Positions 11,146-23,465 of a stretch of DNA of 64,000 nucleotides are shown in pieces. The position numbers and the translations under genes were made by a program. The DNA is from Bombardia bombarda (lineage: Eukaryota; Ascomycota; Sordariomycetes; Sordariales; Lasiosphaeriaceae): contig JAULSR010000008.1 in the NCBI GenBank assembly GCA_030512295.1, positions 1,178,001-1,242,000 on the forward strand, in the 5' to 3' direction. Below the pieces are notes generated by a model, which saw only the letters and a list, made by a program, of their open reading frames with translations, did no database searches and was not told the origin of the DNA. Each line of letters begins with the position of its first letter. Positions within the stretch are counted from its first letter, which is position 1.

Positions 11146-13563
11146 ATGAGTTCTCCCTTCGAGATGAGGGAACCAACCCCTCGGATTCAATATCAATCTA
11201 CTCGACAGTATTATGATGCCCACAAATTGGCCACAATTCACGAATTCAACCATGAGTCAAACTCCATCAGGGAGGCTAATAGACGTGGCATCTATCTCGA
11301 TGCATGGCTCATTGAAGCGCCACCCAAGGGACGTCCCGCCCTGGGTTTCACCTTCCGCCTCCGGGTTGATAACGGCCAACGCTTTGCTTCAATGCTGCCA
11401 AAATTGGGCAAGCACTGCTATATGTCCATCGGTTCAGATGCTGCATTTTACAATGCAGAGAGGACAGAAGACCGCGTGCCGTTATCGTCGCAGTGGAACC
11501 AATTCCCCGAATTCAAAGTCACAGGAATCAGCGAAGACTGTCGTGGATTGAAGCCACCTCTTCTGTCTTCGTACGCGAGCAAGTCGGAGAATGTAGAGCC
11601 CGATCCCAGGTATGCAATCCGAGTCAAAATCACACTGCGTCTTTCCACGACCACCTTCAGTGCAGAGATTGGGGCTCTGGAGAGTATTGCAAGAGGAACA
11701 TCATTACGACAAAGGGAGGTCCTCAACATGCTTGCACTCCCCCCAACCATGGAAACGTTTCCTTATGTCAACCTCTTTGACAAGTACCCCTATATGGACC
11801 CATGTGGAGCCGACGAGCAGCAAAACCGTCTGGTGCATTGGGCACTCAGAGAACTGGATACCGACCAATGGACTGCATACATGCGGCTGAAGAGTATTCC
11901 CCGAGGAGTTTGCATAGTTCCAGGAGGAGCCGGAGCTGGAAAGACAAGATGGTCCCTTTTGGTAGCGGCCATGGCTCAAATGAGAAGGCCAACAAAGGTT
12001 CTGTACCTCATTGATATCAACAAGCCCTTGGACGATACAGCGTCCAAGATGATGCGCATCTACAAAGACCTTGGCATGAAGAAGAATGTCATCCGGATGC
12101 TCAAGTGGCCACGAGAGCTGGAGAAGAACGGTATCGAGCAGAAAATACGAGAAGTAGAGGCTCAGAATAAGGAGACAGAGGCTGGGTCAGAGAAGTCTAC
12201 AAAAGGGGTTGACCCCAGCGAAGCAGAGTTCCGTGCATCCTTTCTTGAGGTGTGGGAGAGATCTCATGGAGCCAATAAAGAGAAACACGAGGACGAGAAA
12301 CACGAGGACGAGAAACACGAGGACGAGTTTCGGCCTCCCACCTTGGATGAAGCTGCTTGCCGCCATTATATGGCGAACAAACACACCGGAAAGTATAGTG
12401 GTGTTGGGTATTTCCTGGGGATCCGGGAAATCGTGGCACACGATCCTGTGCTGAGGTTTTCGCAGGGGCCTGAAAATTTTTCATACGCAATGAAAAACCT
12501 TTACCGCGACGTTCTTGGGGAAGCCGATTTCATTGCCACAACTCCTGTGGCCGCCTTTTGCCATTTTGACGGGATGTTCAAGCCAGATCTGGTATTCTTG
12601 GATGAGTGTGGGCACGCCAGAGAGTTGTCGACACTGATACCAATTGCCTTCTTCGATCCGGCAGCGTGGTTCTTCGTGGGAGACTATCGGCAAACAAGCC
12701 CCTATGTTGGCTGCAGAGATGAGGAGTGCGACCCGCTACATATGTCAATGATGGAGAGAATTGCCAAGTCTGGTCCTACCCCCTTGATCCGGACCCAACT
12801 CTTGACCAACCACCGGGCCTGGGGCGATCTTCAAAGGCTCGCGTCACAGCTGTTTTACGGTGGAAGGATGAGATCCGATCGACCTGATGGAGAAAACTTC
12901 CCAGCATCGTTGAGAAATCTTCACGAGTATTTCGAAAGCTTCCGTACCGAGCAAGACTTCCAGGCTGAGCGCTCGAGAGTACCGCGATTTGTGGTCCATG
13001 CAGGCGGGAGGGAGGAGGAGGTTTGCAGAAGCTTTTGGAACCCAACCCACCACCAATGGGTCATGAACTGCGTCATGCAGCTTTTGCACGCCCCTTGGTT
13101 TCTCCAGACTGACGGCTCGGCCAAAGGAACAATCCTCATCGTCTCTCCATACAGAGAGGGAGCCGATAAGTACAAGGCCGCGGTCGAAGCGATTGAGCCC
13201 CCGGAAATGCGTGAGCGTGTCCAGGCACGCACGGTCGGCACCGTCCAGGGAGCAGAGGCGGACGTTGTCTTTGTTGACATGGCCAAGCAACGCGCTTCCC
13301 CCCACACGAACGACCCCAAAAGGTTGTGTGTAGCGCTCACTCGGGCTAAACAGGCAGAGATCATCATGATGTCCGAGAGGATGGTTGAACAACGATGGAA
13401 TGGAAATAACGACAACCTGGTGGCGATCTGGAAGGGATGCAAGTCGGGTGAACATGGGACTGTTTTGATGCGGCCTCGCGCTCACCTGCCACCGACGGTA
13501 GAGGAACAAGAGCCGGAGGAAGGAGTGGTGGGGCAGCATCTCGAAGGGGATACTGCCATCTAA
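11146..13563 (+). CDS. UPF1-like superfamily 1 helicase, intronless coding region
   Basis: An 805-aa ATP-dependent RNA/DNA helicase of the UPF1/SEN1-like SF1B group. Motifs in order: Walker A PGGAGAGKT (about residue 260), Walker B VFLDECGH (about 484), motif III VGDYRQTSP (about 510), motif IV region ILIVSPYREGAD (about 663), motif V TVGTVQGAEADVVFVD (about 697), and motif VI LCVALTRAK (about 727). The order and the Arg finger (LTRAK) indicate an active ATPase. DECGH replaces the usual DEAxQ. The N-terminal 250 residues show no CH (Cys/His) domain of true UPF1. A charged insert between motifs I and II carries three KHEDE repeats (12283-12327). The start is at 11146, directly after the leader intron. 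It is not canonical UPF1, SEN1 or DNA2; it looks like one of the lineage-expanded fungal SF1 helicases. Substrate unknown. Confidence 0.88.
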   Translation: MSSPFEMREPTPRIQYQSTRQYYDAHKLATIHEFNHESNSIREANRRGIYLDAWLIEAPPKGRPALGFTFRLRVDNGQRFASMLPKLGKHCYMSIGSDAAFYNAERTEDRVPLSSQWNQFPEFKVTGISEDCRGLKPPLLSSYASKSENVEPDPRYAIRVKITLRLSTTTFSAEIGALESIARGTSLRQREVLNMLALPPTMETFPYVNLFDKYPYMDPCGADEQQNRLVHWALRELDTDQWTAYMRLKSIPRGVCIVPGGAGAGKTRWSLLVAAMAQMRRPTKVLYLIDINKPLDDTASKMMRIYKDLGMKKNVIRMLKWPRELEKNGIEQKIREVEAQNKETEAGSEKSTKGVDPSEAEFRASFLEVWERSHGANKEKHEDEKHEDEKHEDEFRPPTLDEAACRHYMANKHTGKYSGVGYFLGIREIVAHDPVLRFSQGPENFSYAMKNLYRDVLGEADFIATTPVAAFCHFDGMFKPDLVFLDECGHARELSTLIPIAFFDPAAWFFVGDYRQTSPYVGCRDEECDPLHMSMMERIAKSGPTPLIRTQLLTNHRAWGDLQRLASQLFYGGRMRSDRPDGENFPASLRNLHEYFESFRTEQDFQAERSRVPRFVVHAGGREEEVCRSFWNPTHHQWVMNCVMQLLHAPWFLQTDGSAKGTILIVSPYREGADKYKAAVEAIEPPEMRERVQARTVGTVQGAEADVVFVDMAKQRASPHTNDPKRLCVALTRAKQAEIIMMSERMVEQRWNGNNDNLVAIWKGCKSGEHGTVLMRPRAHLPPTVEEQEPEEGVVGQHLEGDTAI

Positions 13564-16500
13564 GCCGCACTCGTCAAGAGCGACTAGCATCCTTCAGGCG
13601 TGCTTCTCGCCGGCCCGACTTGTCTCGGCCCGGTTTGACAGAATGGGGAAAAGTTGGGCGAAATGCTTCGCCAACAACGTGTATCTTAGATAGTCCTATT
13701 ATATTACTGCTCCGTAAAAGCAGAAGCGAGGACACTAAGGCTGATAGAATGGGGAAAAGTTGGGCGAAATGCTTCGTGTATCTTAGACATTCCCGCCATA
13801 TTACTGCTCCGTAAAAGCAGAAGCGAGGACACTAAGGCCGATATAATGGGGAAAAGTTGGGCGATATCTGCGGTTCAGAGAACTTTAGATAGTCAATGCC
13901 CACAAGTTTTGCTTTAATTGTCTCCGTGAAACAAAGACACTTGACGGGACCCTTCAAGAGAGAAGACCTCGACGTACCGTACAAAGCAGGACCTGCCACC
14001 GTAGTCACATCTGCAAATGAATGCCCAATCCCATACCAAAACTATATAACATATTGCACTCAGACCGCCGCTGATTCTGATAGTTGCAGATGTGATAGTT
14101 GTAAAGTACGATGATAAGGAGTCAACCATGGTATGAAGGGCCTTTTTATGGTACGTCGCGAGCCTCTCATGATTAAATAAATGCCTTGTCCAGCTGGTCC
14201 AGCTGGCCCAGCTGGTCAATGTGGGAGTCATAAATGGTGCCGCGTCGGGCATCTGGGGACAGGATGACTGTACTGTATACAGATACTGTTTACTGAGAAC
14301 CAAATAGGGGGCTCCGTCGAGGGGCGTTGTCAAGGGGACAGAAGGTACTCACTTCATCTTCCCCTCATGCCTCTTGGGGGATCAGAACAGTGATTCTCTT
14401 CCTCTCTCCACTTTTCATACTGGAACACTGGGTCTTCAGCCGGCTCGTCCATCAGAGTATTGCGGTGAAGCTATGCTCCCGATTAGATCCCTTCTGCATA
14501 CTACATATTGTTGGTTGACCTTCCGTGCCTCTCGTTGGCACACTTACTGTGCACTTCCGCGTACTGGATTACCAACAACAAGCTCGGAAATAAACCCCCC
14601 GCGGCAAAGCATCTTTCTAAGAATACGCGGGACTATGATCAAGTACGCTCACACACTTTGTCTGGATTCCTAATTCCCAGACGGAGGCCCTTCCCCCCTC
14701 TTACACACAGCATATGTTATGTGTCGGGTCCGAGCCCCCAAGGCCAAGGGCGGCAGGAAGCAGGAAACACCAGTCCACACCCCAAGCAGGCTGACCAATG
14801 TTTGCCGGGGTTCTGCCCAAGACCGACTGACCGAGAAGACGGACGGACGGACCCCCTCGGCTTCCCCAACAAAAACAAACCCTGGGTTTTAGGTTTGAGA
14901 CTGCTCGGACAAGGCAGCCACGACGTCATGTATTGTCTTGGATTACCTTCCCCACATTCTCTTCTCAGGCTGATGCCGTTGATCAGGTCAGATCAACTCA
15001 CTCGGTCGGGTCGGGTCGGGGTCTTGAGGGCCCCGCTGGGTGGGCAGGAGGTCGGCATTCGTCATCATCCTGGAACAACACCAACACAACAGTTTGGTTT
15101 AGCACAGCCCCGTTTAGAGATCCGCCCACTCACCAGCCGCCCAGGCGCCGAGCAGTCCGCTCGGTAAGTAGTAAACCAATCACTCATTTGATGGGTAATA
15201 ACACAACGGTTGCCGCCTTAAAGTTGTGTTGCATACATTTACGCGTAAGTCGGTGTTCTCAGTTTTGACGTTTGAGGCCCCCAAACCTGTGTTCCCGAGA
15301 GCAGGAGCTGGAAGCTCGGCAGACATATATTGATGATGATCCCACGGAAATGCTGTGCACCAGAGCCCCCACACCCAACCACCCCGGTCTTGCGTGCCCC
15401 AACGTAAACACGCTTTTTGTGTATCGGCAGCTGACTGCATCTTTGCGAGCAGTAGAGGTCGAGTAACGTTGGGTATATGAGCAATCGGCAGGCAGCATTC
15501 TGTCAGCTTGGGCTTGCAACTCTGTTCAAGTAGGAACATGGCGCTTTAACCTTCCCGCCATGAATTATCACCAGTGAAATGTGAGACAAACTAACGCCTT
15601 GTTTCTGATCATCGTCTCGTATAAACGTGATATTGACCAAGCGATCGAGCAAGGCAGCCGGCGTCTTGTGATTGTTATGCGCAAGAGAGCCTTTTCATTG
15701 GCTGTTCTCGTGCCTCAAACATATGAGCAGGCAGCATCCTCGCTGTTGTGGAAGGGGGTAAACAAGTTCGCCTTGGGTTTGATGTGGTCTGCAGTTGAAG
15801 TCACCCTTCCAAGGCCAATTGTGTTGGCCGTCGGGTCCTTGGTTGGGTCAAACTTTGTTGTCCTGCTGCGGACACAGTGCCAGCAAAGATAAAGCAAGGC
15901 AAACATTAGCGTTACCACATAGGTGGCGCGCCTTCACATGGAGGGGGGCTGTCGGCTGCAAAGATATCGTAAACAACGTATCATGGACAATGAAACCTCG
16001 CTCGCTGTCTGTCTGGCTGAACTGCATTTTGTGGAGGAAGGCCAGCCGGGAAGTAAATAACGGGGCAGATGGTGTGTAAGGCACTGTTGCATATGCATGG
16101 ACATCTTGTTGTTGTTCCAATATATCACCGGCGGCATGCAGCCGGAAGGGGGATATTCGCTGGGGGATTGGTCCAGATCATATCATTCATTCTCGCTTTA
16201 TCTAGCCTTTGCCCATTTCTTGTCCAGGTTGGATGCCTTTCTAGAACAATAGAAAGCATTCGGCTTGCGAAGGTTGTATCCCGTAGTGGTAATGCACATC
16301 GGTAAGCATGGCTTTCACTGGTGCGAGGTAGGTAGCAAGCAGAGCTGCCTGGAGTGGAGTATTCCGGTGTGCGATCTACTAAAGAGGTCAAAATAAGCGG
16401 TGAGCTTTCTTCGATGCTGGTTTAAGCAAGCGTATATACTTGTCATGAACCAACGCGTTACTAGTCTAGGGGCAAGGGTACAGTAGCTCCTGATCATGAT

Positions 16501-19500
16501 AGGTGCCACCTGTCAGGAGCTTCGCAAACCATCGAGGGCAAAGACTTGACAACTCAGCCTCTCTGTCAGACATCTCGGAGTACCAAGTCGTTCTATGCGC
16601 TCTGCGCCATTTTGGTGCTAGTTTGTCTCAGACGACCGCTCCATGCCACCTAAATCTGAGACATGGAGAACAAAAAATTAAAAAACAAAAAATTAAAAGA
16701 GAGAAAGAAAAGGTGCTTGCAGCCCCGATGTACCTTTTGTGATACCCAAGACAGAAGGACAGCTGTTGCTCACCCTTGGCTGTGTACTCCACGCACTCCA
16801 CGCAAGCGTACCGCACCTTTGGTACTGGAAAGACGTGGAAATACTCGATGAAAATCCTCATCTGCTCTCTTGGCACGTGAAGCGTTGAGAGAAGCCATCC
16901 TAGTTGGGATGATAATAAATGGATCGGAAGCTTGCCTTTTCGTAGGCAACCAAGCTGATGGTCATGCTTAGTTTTATTTGGGATAGATTGGTAGGTTGAT
17001 CGGTACTCAATCGGAATCTTTCCTGTTCTCTTATTGCCCTCAGTTGTTCATGCATAAGCAGTCTCTTTGCACGACGTGTTCGGAATGCATAGTGAAAGGA
17101 TAGCGCAAAGCAGCTGGTGACCATTCAACCGAGCCCAAATCGAGAAGGTATGGCGACGTCGGCTGGCTTACCAATGGGAGTACTGATCCACGTCTTGCAT
17201 CTGTAACAAAACGCAGTACCAGGCCGCAACAGATACGGCCTTCACCCCTCGCCAAAGTGTTTACTGGAATGTGCCATGTTGCAGTTGGACTGAAGCGGTA
17301 TCACTTACTTACCATGCGGATTCGGCCTGGTGTCGCGAAATGACGCTGGTCGCTCAGCCTTCAGGCGCGATCATCCGATTTTGCCTTCATATGCATGCCT
17401 TGAAAAGAGACAGCAAGGCAACAAGATGTGTCTCGGCACTTTCCCCTCCCAGAGCCAAAGGCCACGTTTGCGTGACACCGCATATACACCTGTGCTGCAG
17501 CGAAGAAGGCATCTTCCGTGGGTGTATGCGTGCTGGCTGCGCTTCGTATCAGGAACTGTGGCCTCATTCCCGACCACGATCCTGGTTGCATTGGAAAACG
17601 TCTCCCTATCTATCACGGAGGCCCCCCCGCATAACGAATAGTATCGTCAGGCATGGCAAGTGAGCCCTTGAATCTCGAGATGACTGGTTGCTACCACAGT
17701 CGTTTCCATTAAGCAGGCCCTTCGAGTTCGATCGATACGCAACGCCGCTTCTCTGGTTGTTGATTCACGATATCTTGGTCCGCCAACCGCCAACAGCACT
17801 CCAAAAAATATCGATTTCGACAGGTTGAGGGTCGCTGCGTGGTGTCAAGGTGGGCTCGGAATTATGGACCGAACAAATCCTCATGTCGATACCAGTCTAA
17901 GCCATGCATTAATCCTCTATGTATCTCGGATACGACCAGCTTGGAGGCTGTAATTGGTTCCCTCGTAGGCCCCTTCATGTCAGTCGAGACGCGAGTCAGG
18001 ATATTGCCACCTTTGTGCTTCTGTCCCATCCTTCGGCGAAAGAAAAACGCGCCTCGTCAAAAGCAGTGCTTTGGTAAAGTGACGCTGACACATCGACGCC
18101 CGAAAAGTGACGGAGAGAAACTGTTGGTGCATCCTGGATCATGAATTATCTCCCGTCATCCCTGAAACGAAAAAAGGCGTAATCCCAAGCCTCTCCTTGA
18201 TTCGGTTGTATCTCGACTGTTTGCGTGGTACAAAATGACCTCGGGGCCAAAATGAGTGGAGTGGACAGCACGAGGCAAGCACAAGTATCGAAATATGGAT
18301 GACCAAAGGGCCGGATGGCTTGACGAATGAGCCAAAGCCCTCGTCAAACTCACAGAAATGTGAATCATCGAGATCGACACGATGCTGGATGGAACAGGGA
18401 GGAGTACTTCAGCAACGAGTGAATAACCTGACCAGATGGGTGTTGTTTGTTTGCTCGATTGCCCTGCCTGGCAACCTCATTGGTCGATTCTGTGATGTCC
18501 GTAAGTGCAGGTTCTACCTAAATAGGCATGAGTTTGGTTCCACGGTCCAGGTTGCCTTTGACTCTTGGGTTAAAGGTAGGCTTCTCTGGATCATCAGTAG
18601 TCATTGTCGTCGGGCGGCAAAACACAGCGTCGAGCGCTCTCAGTCTCCATTGCTGAAAGGCGGGTAATGAAAGGAGTTAGCTGGGTCGCCGTCCTGAATA
18701 TATGTAGCAAGCAAGTTCATTGGTGAAGTTGTTTGGCATATTGAGGGTGTAGCGTGAAGCAGGAGCGCGGCCCCCCCCCCCTCCTCCGGCAACGAAGATG
18801 TGAACGCCACTCTTCCCAGCCACTCACCCAAGCACCCGCGAGTGGCAAATATAATTTTCAGCTCCCTCGTGTCGATGGTGTAGGTAGAAAGCGTAGCAGC
18901 CGACGCTGGAAGGCAAAAAATTATCCCGAATGTAGCCTCGTTCCAATCTATCAACATCAACGCTGTCAGCATTCAAGATTCAGCCGATAAGCAACCCTCG
19001 TGGCGGCCTGGAAAGAAATGAGGAGGGACGAGAAGAAGAGCCTGGCTCACCGTTGGGATCACATTAGCGGAGGGACCAAAACGCGCAACAGTTTGTAAAT
19101 TTGGCAAGGTCCCAAGGTATCACAAAATCCACGAAAGGTCGTGTCAATAACGAGTGTCCTGCGCTGTCGCAACCCCAGTTACGGGCCTATTTCCAAATCA
19201 ATTCGATGTGGTTGAGAAGCCGACCGACACAACCAGGTCCACTTTGTTCCACATCGGTGGACACGGTCAAGTATGGTCAAAAGGACCAGAAAATGGTGAC
19301 GGCGAGAAGACATCTCGTTCTCGGGTTGAGATCGACGGGAACGACCGATTTCATATCCAGGGGTTCAATTCACGACATTGTATTTATTGCATGGGGAAGT
19401 TGGTAAGGTTTTTGGTGTTTAGAGGGGAAGAGTGGTGCAGTCAGCGCTAGTCCACCGCCACTGGAATTCCCGACGCTCGTGGCCGTGCCGTGTGGGGCGA

Positions 19501-20883
19501 GACATGATTTTCCTTTAAACTGGTGAACCTTGGGGAGAGGGAAGGGGGGGGGGGGGCTTACAAAAATGATGACCCTACCTGATGGTAACGAATAGGTATG
19601 TGTTATGTCATGGCCCAACAAGCGCCATCGAGAGGAGGGAAACGGCAAATTGACGATGGTTGGGAACCTGGGTATCCCGGACTATCCAATGCAGGCAATT
19701 TAGGCAGGCAGGCAGGCAGGCAGCACTTCCCGCTATTGCAGGACAGGGCGGCTTGTTGTGCTTCGTTTTGGGCGAATGCGCATGGGTTTAGGCAGGGCTG
19801 TTACATTGGTTGGGTAGTTGTACATACTTTCCATGTTATTTGTTATTTGTTATTTGTTGATGGAATTTCTCCAGAATACCTGGGGCGGCTTCCCCCAGCT
19901 CCATCTTGGGCGGCAACAGCCCGAAACGTGGCAGCGATGCCGTCCTCTCAGGCCGAGCTGTCAAAATAATGTTTGGGACGCAGCTCCAATGTATGTATGT
20001 ACACAGTAGTGTCGCCGCTGGCAGGCTGCAATGGAAGCAGATATGTGGCCAGGAATCAACAAGCCTCTTCGAGCTTTGATTGACTGATGCGTCGCAGGCC
20101 GTCAACAATCGTGGCCTGCTTTGTCCTACTTGACCGGCGGCTACGTGCAAACAGCCACATCATATCTCGGTGAGCTCCAATTCAGGCCCTGAAGGCGGCG
20201 CAAACAAAGATGATGAGGAAACAGCCTTGCGTCCAAAACAATATGATTGCTTCCATAGCAGTTGTTGTTTTCATGATACCCACTGTGTAACAGTGAATGT
20301 AGTGAGCCTTGTGGGAGATTCGAAGGGGCCCAATAAGGTATCTTGCGGAACGGGGGACAGAGCCGCAGAGTTCGTAAAGAAGGCGACGATGCCCTGACGC
20401 CCTGGCGGCCTGGCGGACCATTAGGTACGTACCTATAAGGCAACCACCCTCCTCGTTTGATGTTCCCACATGCGTCAAAAGCATAAACCGCGCACTGTAC
20501 CACTAAAATTCGGTACCTAGAGAGACGGTGGGCCGGGGTGCCTGAGTAAAACTAGCGACCCCTCGTTGTCCGCCACCACCTGCACCCTTATTGTCCTCAT
20601 CCCCAAACCTCGACCAGCATATTAATCATAGCCTTCAACAATTTGGAACCAGCCATCACATTTGGTCGTCTCCATGACAGGATCACAGCATCTGACTTCC
20701 TGGTCGATTGCTGCTGCATCCATTGCCCCAGGCTCGGTTGTGGACCCCGCCTCTTTCTTTTGAAAATCCCTCGTCGCGGCAAGAGAAGTCGGAGAGCCGT
20801 CGTGGATTATGAAAGCTGCTGCGCGCTCCAAAGCACTTCTGACAGCGCCTTCCTCATAGTCATATCGACATATCCGATAAGAG
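13564..20883. other. Gene-poor region, 7.3 kb
   Basis: No gene could be supported. The longest open frame (14508-15167, 219 codons) has no recognisable domain, and the others are short. Visible features are the 100-bp tandem repeat at 13641-13895, a small CCAGCTGG-type repeat at about 14190-14218, a C run at about 18769-18781, a G run near 19546-19558 and (GGCA)n at about 19701-19722. It could hold non-coding transcripts or strongly decayed sequence. Confidence 0.5.
13641..13895. repeat. Tandem repeat, two full copies and one partial, about 100 bp each
   Basis: Copies start at 13641, 13747 and 13844. Each opens with AATGGGGAAAAGTTGGGCGA and the first two also share TACTGCTCCGTAAAAGCAG and AAGCGAGGACACTAAGG. 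Unit lengths are 106 and 97 bp; the second lacks 9 bp (CCAACAACG region). The array begins about 80 bp after the helicase stop codon, so it may lie in its 3' UTR. Confidence 0.85.
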
Positions 20884-23465
20884 ATGGATCTCGAGATGTC
20901 TTGGAATGGTTTTTTGCGGCGCTCATCGCGTCTGACCGGCCAGGACTCAAAAATATGTACGTTGTGCAACCAAGAACTCGACAGTGGTGTCGACCTCGCA
21001 GGTTACGAAAAGCACATCTCGACTATTCACTCGCAAGCTCTCAACGAGAAAGCCTCGGATGAGGAAAAATCCAACTGGGTTCAGTCTCTGTGGAAAGCTA
21101 TGCTGCAGTCCACCACTGTTGAAAGGTCCGTTGGCTTCCTCTCCAGTTTAATCTCCAGTTTGATCCGTTTATTTCGAACTCCCCCCGCTAATATCAACCA
21201 GCGACGGTGACAAGCCCGCTGCAGCTACCTATGAGGCCCACCCAAGGAGGACCGGCAAAGTGGCACCTGCTGGCGAGAGCACCAAGTCATCTGCCGCTCC
21301 CCTACCCTCCAATCGGAGGAAGGTCGCTGCAGACCCGGATTCCAGACAGGTCTCACAAGGTCAACAACCCCAGGATCCAAGTGCCGCTGCCGCCGTCCAG
21401 AAAACCCCGGCATCGAGCCTCAAGAGAGAAGGCTCTAGAAGCAGAAGTCACTCGCCTCCAAGGAGGTCAAAGGCCAAGCCCGTATCTACTCCCAGCAAAG
21501 ACGAGACCCGCGCCGACTTCGACAGAGGCCCGCTTCAGAAAGGCAGACTCTGGAACCCAGACGATGACTCGACTCGTCCTCGACCTCATTCATATGACCA
21601 ATCTAATGTAGCTACTAATCATCGACTGCGGGTGTCTTCTGCTACGCATACCAAGCTACCGCGTCAGGCCCAACAGGCTCGGCAGGCTCAACAGACCCAA
21701 CAAGTACAGCAAGCCCAGCCAGCCCAAGCCACTGCGAACCGGGCTCCGACTTTTGCGGTAGACGACACGGCTCGGCTCATTAAGCAGCCTGAGACTCGGC
21801 CAATATCCCAAGAGCAACTGGTTGCTGAAGTCAAGGGAATCTATGCCGGTCTTGTCATGGTCGAGAACAAATGCGTTGAAGTCGACAACTCGCAAAATGC
21901 GCACAGTGCATTCACCCACAAGCTCAACAATGAGCAATGGCAGGCATTAATTGCTCTCCACCGAACTCTTCTTCACGAGCATCACGACTTTTTTCTCGCC
22001 TCTCAGCACCCGTCAGCAAGCTCGGCGCTGAGAAAGCTTGCCTCAAAGTACGCTATGCCAGCGAGAATGTGGAGACACGGAATTCATAGCTTTCTCGAGC
22101 TTCTAAGACACCGCCTCCCGGCCAGTTTGGAACATATGTTGACATTTATCTACATGGCATATTCCATGATGGCCTTGCTGTACGAAACTGTCCCTGCCTT
22201 TGAGGACACCTGGATTGAGTGTCTCGGGGATCTAGGACGCTATAGGATGGCCGTCGAGGACGACGACCCCCGCGACCGGGAAGTGTGGACTTCCGTCAGC
22301 CGACACTGGTATTCCAAAGCCTCCGACAAGGCTCCAACAACGGGCAGGCTGTACCACCACCTTGCTATCCTTGCCCGGCCAGCTGCAGCGCAGCAGCTAT
22401 TCTACTACACAAAATCTCTTTGTGTAGCCATCCCGTTCGCATCCGCCCGCGAGAGCATTATGACGCTTTTCGAGCCTGCCATGGCACAGAATGCAAGCCA
22501 GAAACTGAGAATTCAACCGAACGAGCTGGCATTTGTGCGGGCACACGGTATCATGTTCTGCAAGAAGTCTCAAGACAAGCTGGAATCGTTTATGAATGAG
22601 TTTGTTGGGTCGCTGGATAGCCATATTGGCTGTACGGCTCGCCGTTGGATTGAATTTGGGTATGTTAAGACATGTGGTTTTGGTGTGACACAATGACTAA
22701 CTCGTTTTCAGTTATTTCATTGCGATTTCAAATTGTTGTGCTCTTGTTGGATATGGGATTGAGAATAACCCGATTTTCAATGCCATTAAGCAAGCCCGCC
22801 CAGATGAAGCGGAAGATCAAGATCAAGATCAAGCGATGACAGGGAGTGAGATTTATCAGACTACGCCAGGGGATATTCAAAATGTCCTGACTCTCATGAA
22901 CAACACTCATAATGCTGTGTTTCGACGGTTTGGAGATACGAATGTTCTGTCGTATATCCATGCAACTCTGGCCTTCGCTTACGACATGAGTTTTGTTCCA
23001 GAGGCTATGGCCTATGTGGCCCCAGGTTTCCCGTGGAAGCTGACAGCTCTCATGTTGAATACCTTGCTGGCCTCCTATCAATCCTACTCTCGAATCGAGA
23101 GCGAAAACCTTCCCCAGCCCGAAAAGGGCGACCCACCTCGGCCGCTGCCCGAGGACTATGCCATGAGGGGCCTTCTCTGGACTGACAAGCACTTCCCTGA
23201 TGATTGGTTCTGCATCGATAAGGTTGGTGATGAGGAGAGGTACTTTGAGGTGGCGTCCATGACTGAGGAGAGGAAAGAGAGGATTCTGCATATGGGGTGC
23301 CGGATTGCAGCGAGGAATGGCGAGTGGCTACGATACAGTTCGACGACACACCAATTCAGTGTAGGTCCGCAGTACGACATTGATCTGGGGGCTGTCTTTA
23401 GCGACCTGGTGATCAGCCCGAGCACCGAATACGAAGAGCTCCCTGATGCAACGGCCACCTTTTGA
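20884..23465 (+). CDS. C2H2 zinc finger plus EST1/SMG5-7-type domain protein
   Basis: Three exons (20884-21125, 21202-22659, 22712-23465; both introns with good signals) give 817 aa. Residues about 23-48 form a C2H2-like finger (CTLC, then HISTIH; C-x2-C-x15-H-x4-H). Residues 80-260 are disordered, Ser/Pro/Gln-rich, with a polyQ-A stretch. Residues about 270-560 carry the TPR-like EST1 domain: WIECLGDLGRYR, then WYSKASDKAPTTGRLYHHL, FYYTKSLCVAIPF and ARESIMTLFEP. The last match the SMG5/6/7 signature of helix pairs that bind phosphoproteins or nucleic acid in telomerase recruitment and nonsense-mediated decay. No PIN nuclease domain is visible. It is unlikely to be the orthologue of EST1/EBS1 itself, because fungi carry several divergent EST1-domain proteins with zinc fingers. 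Role unknown. Confidence 0.85.

Noticed and set aside
14508..15167. 219-codon plus-strand open frame
   Set aside because: No domain, no splice context and no recognisable protein character; a frame of this length can occur by chance in 7 kb of GC-balanced DNA.
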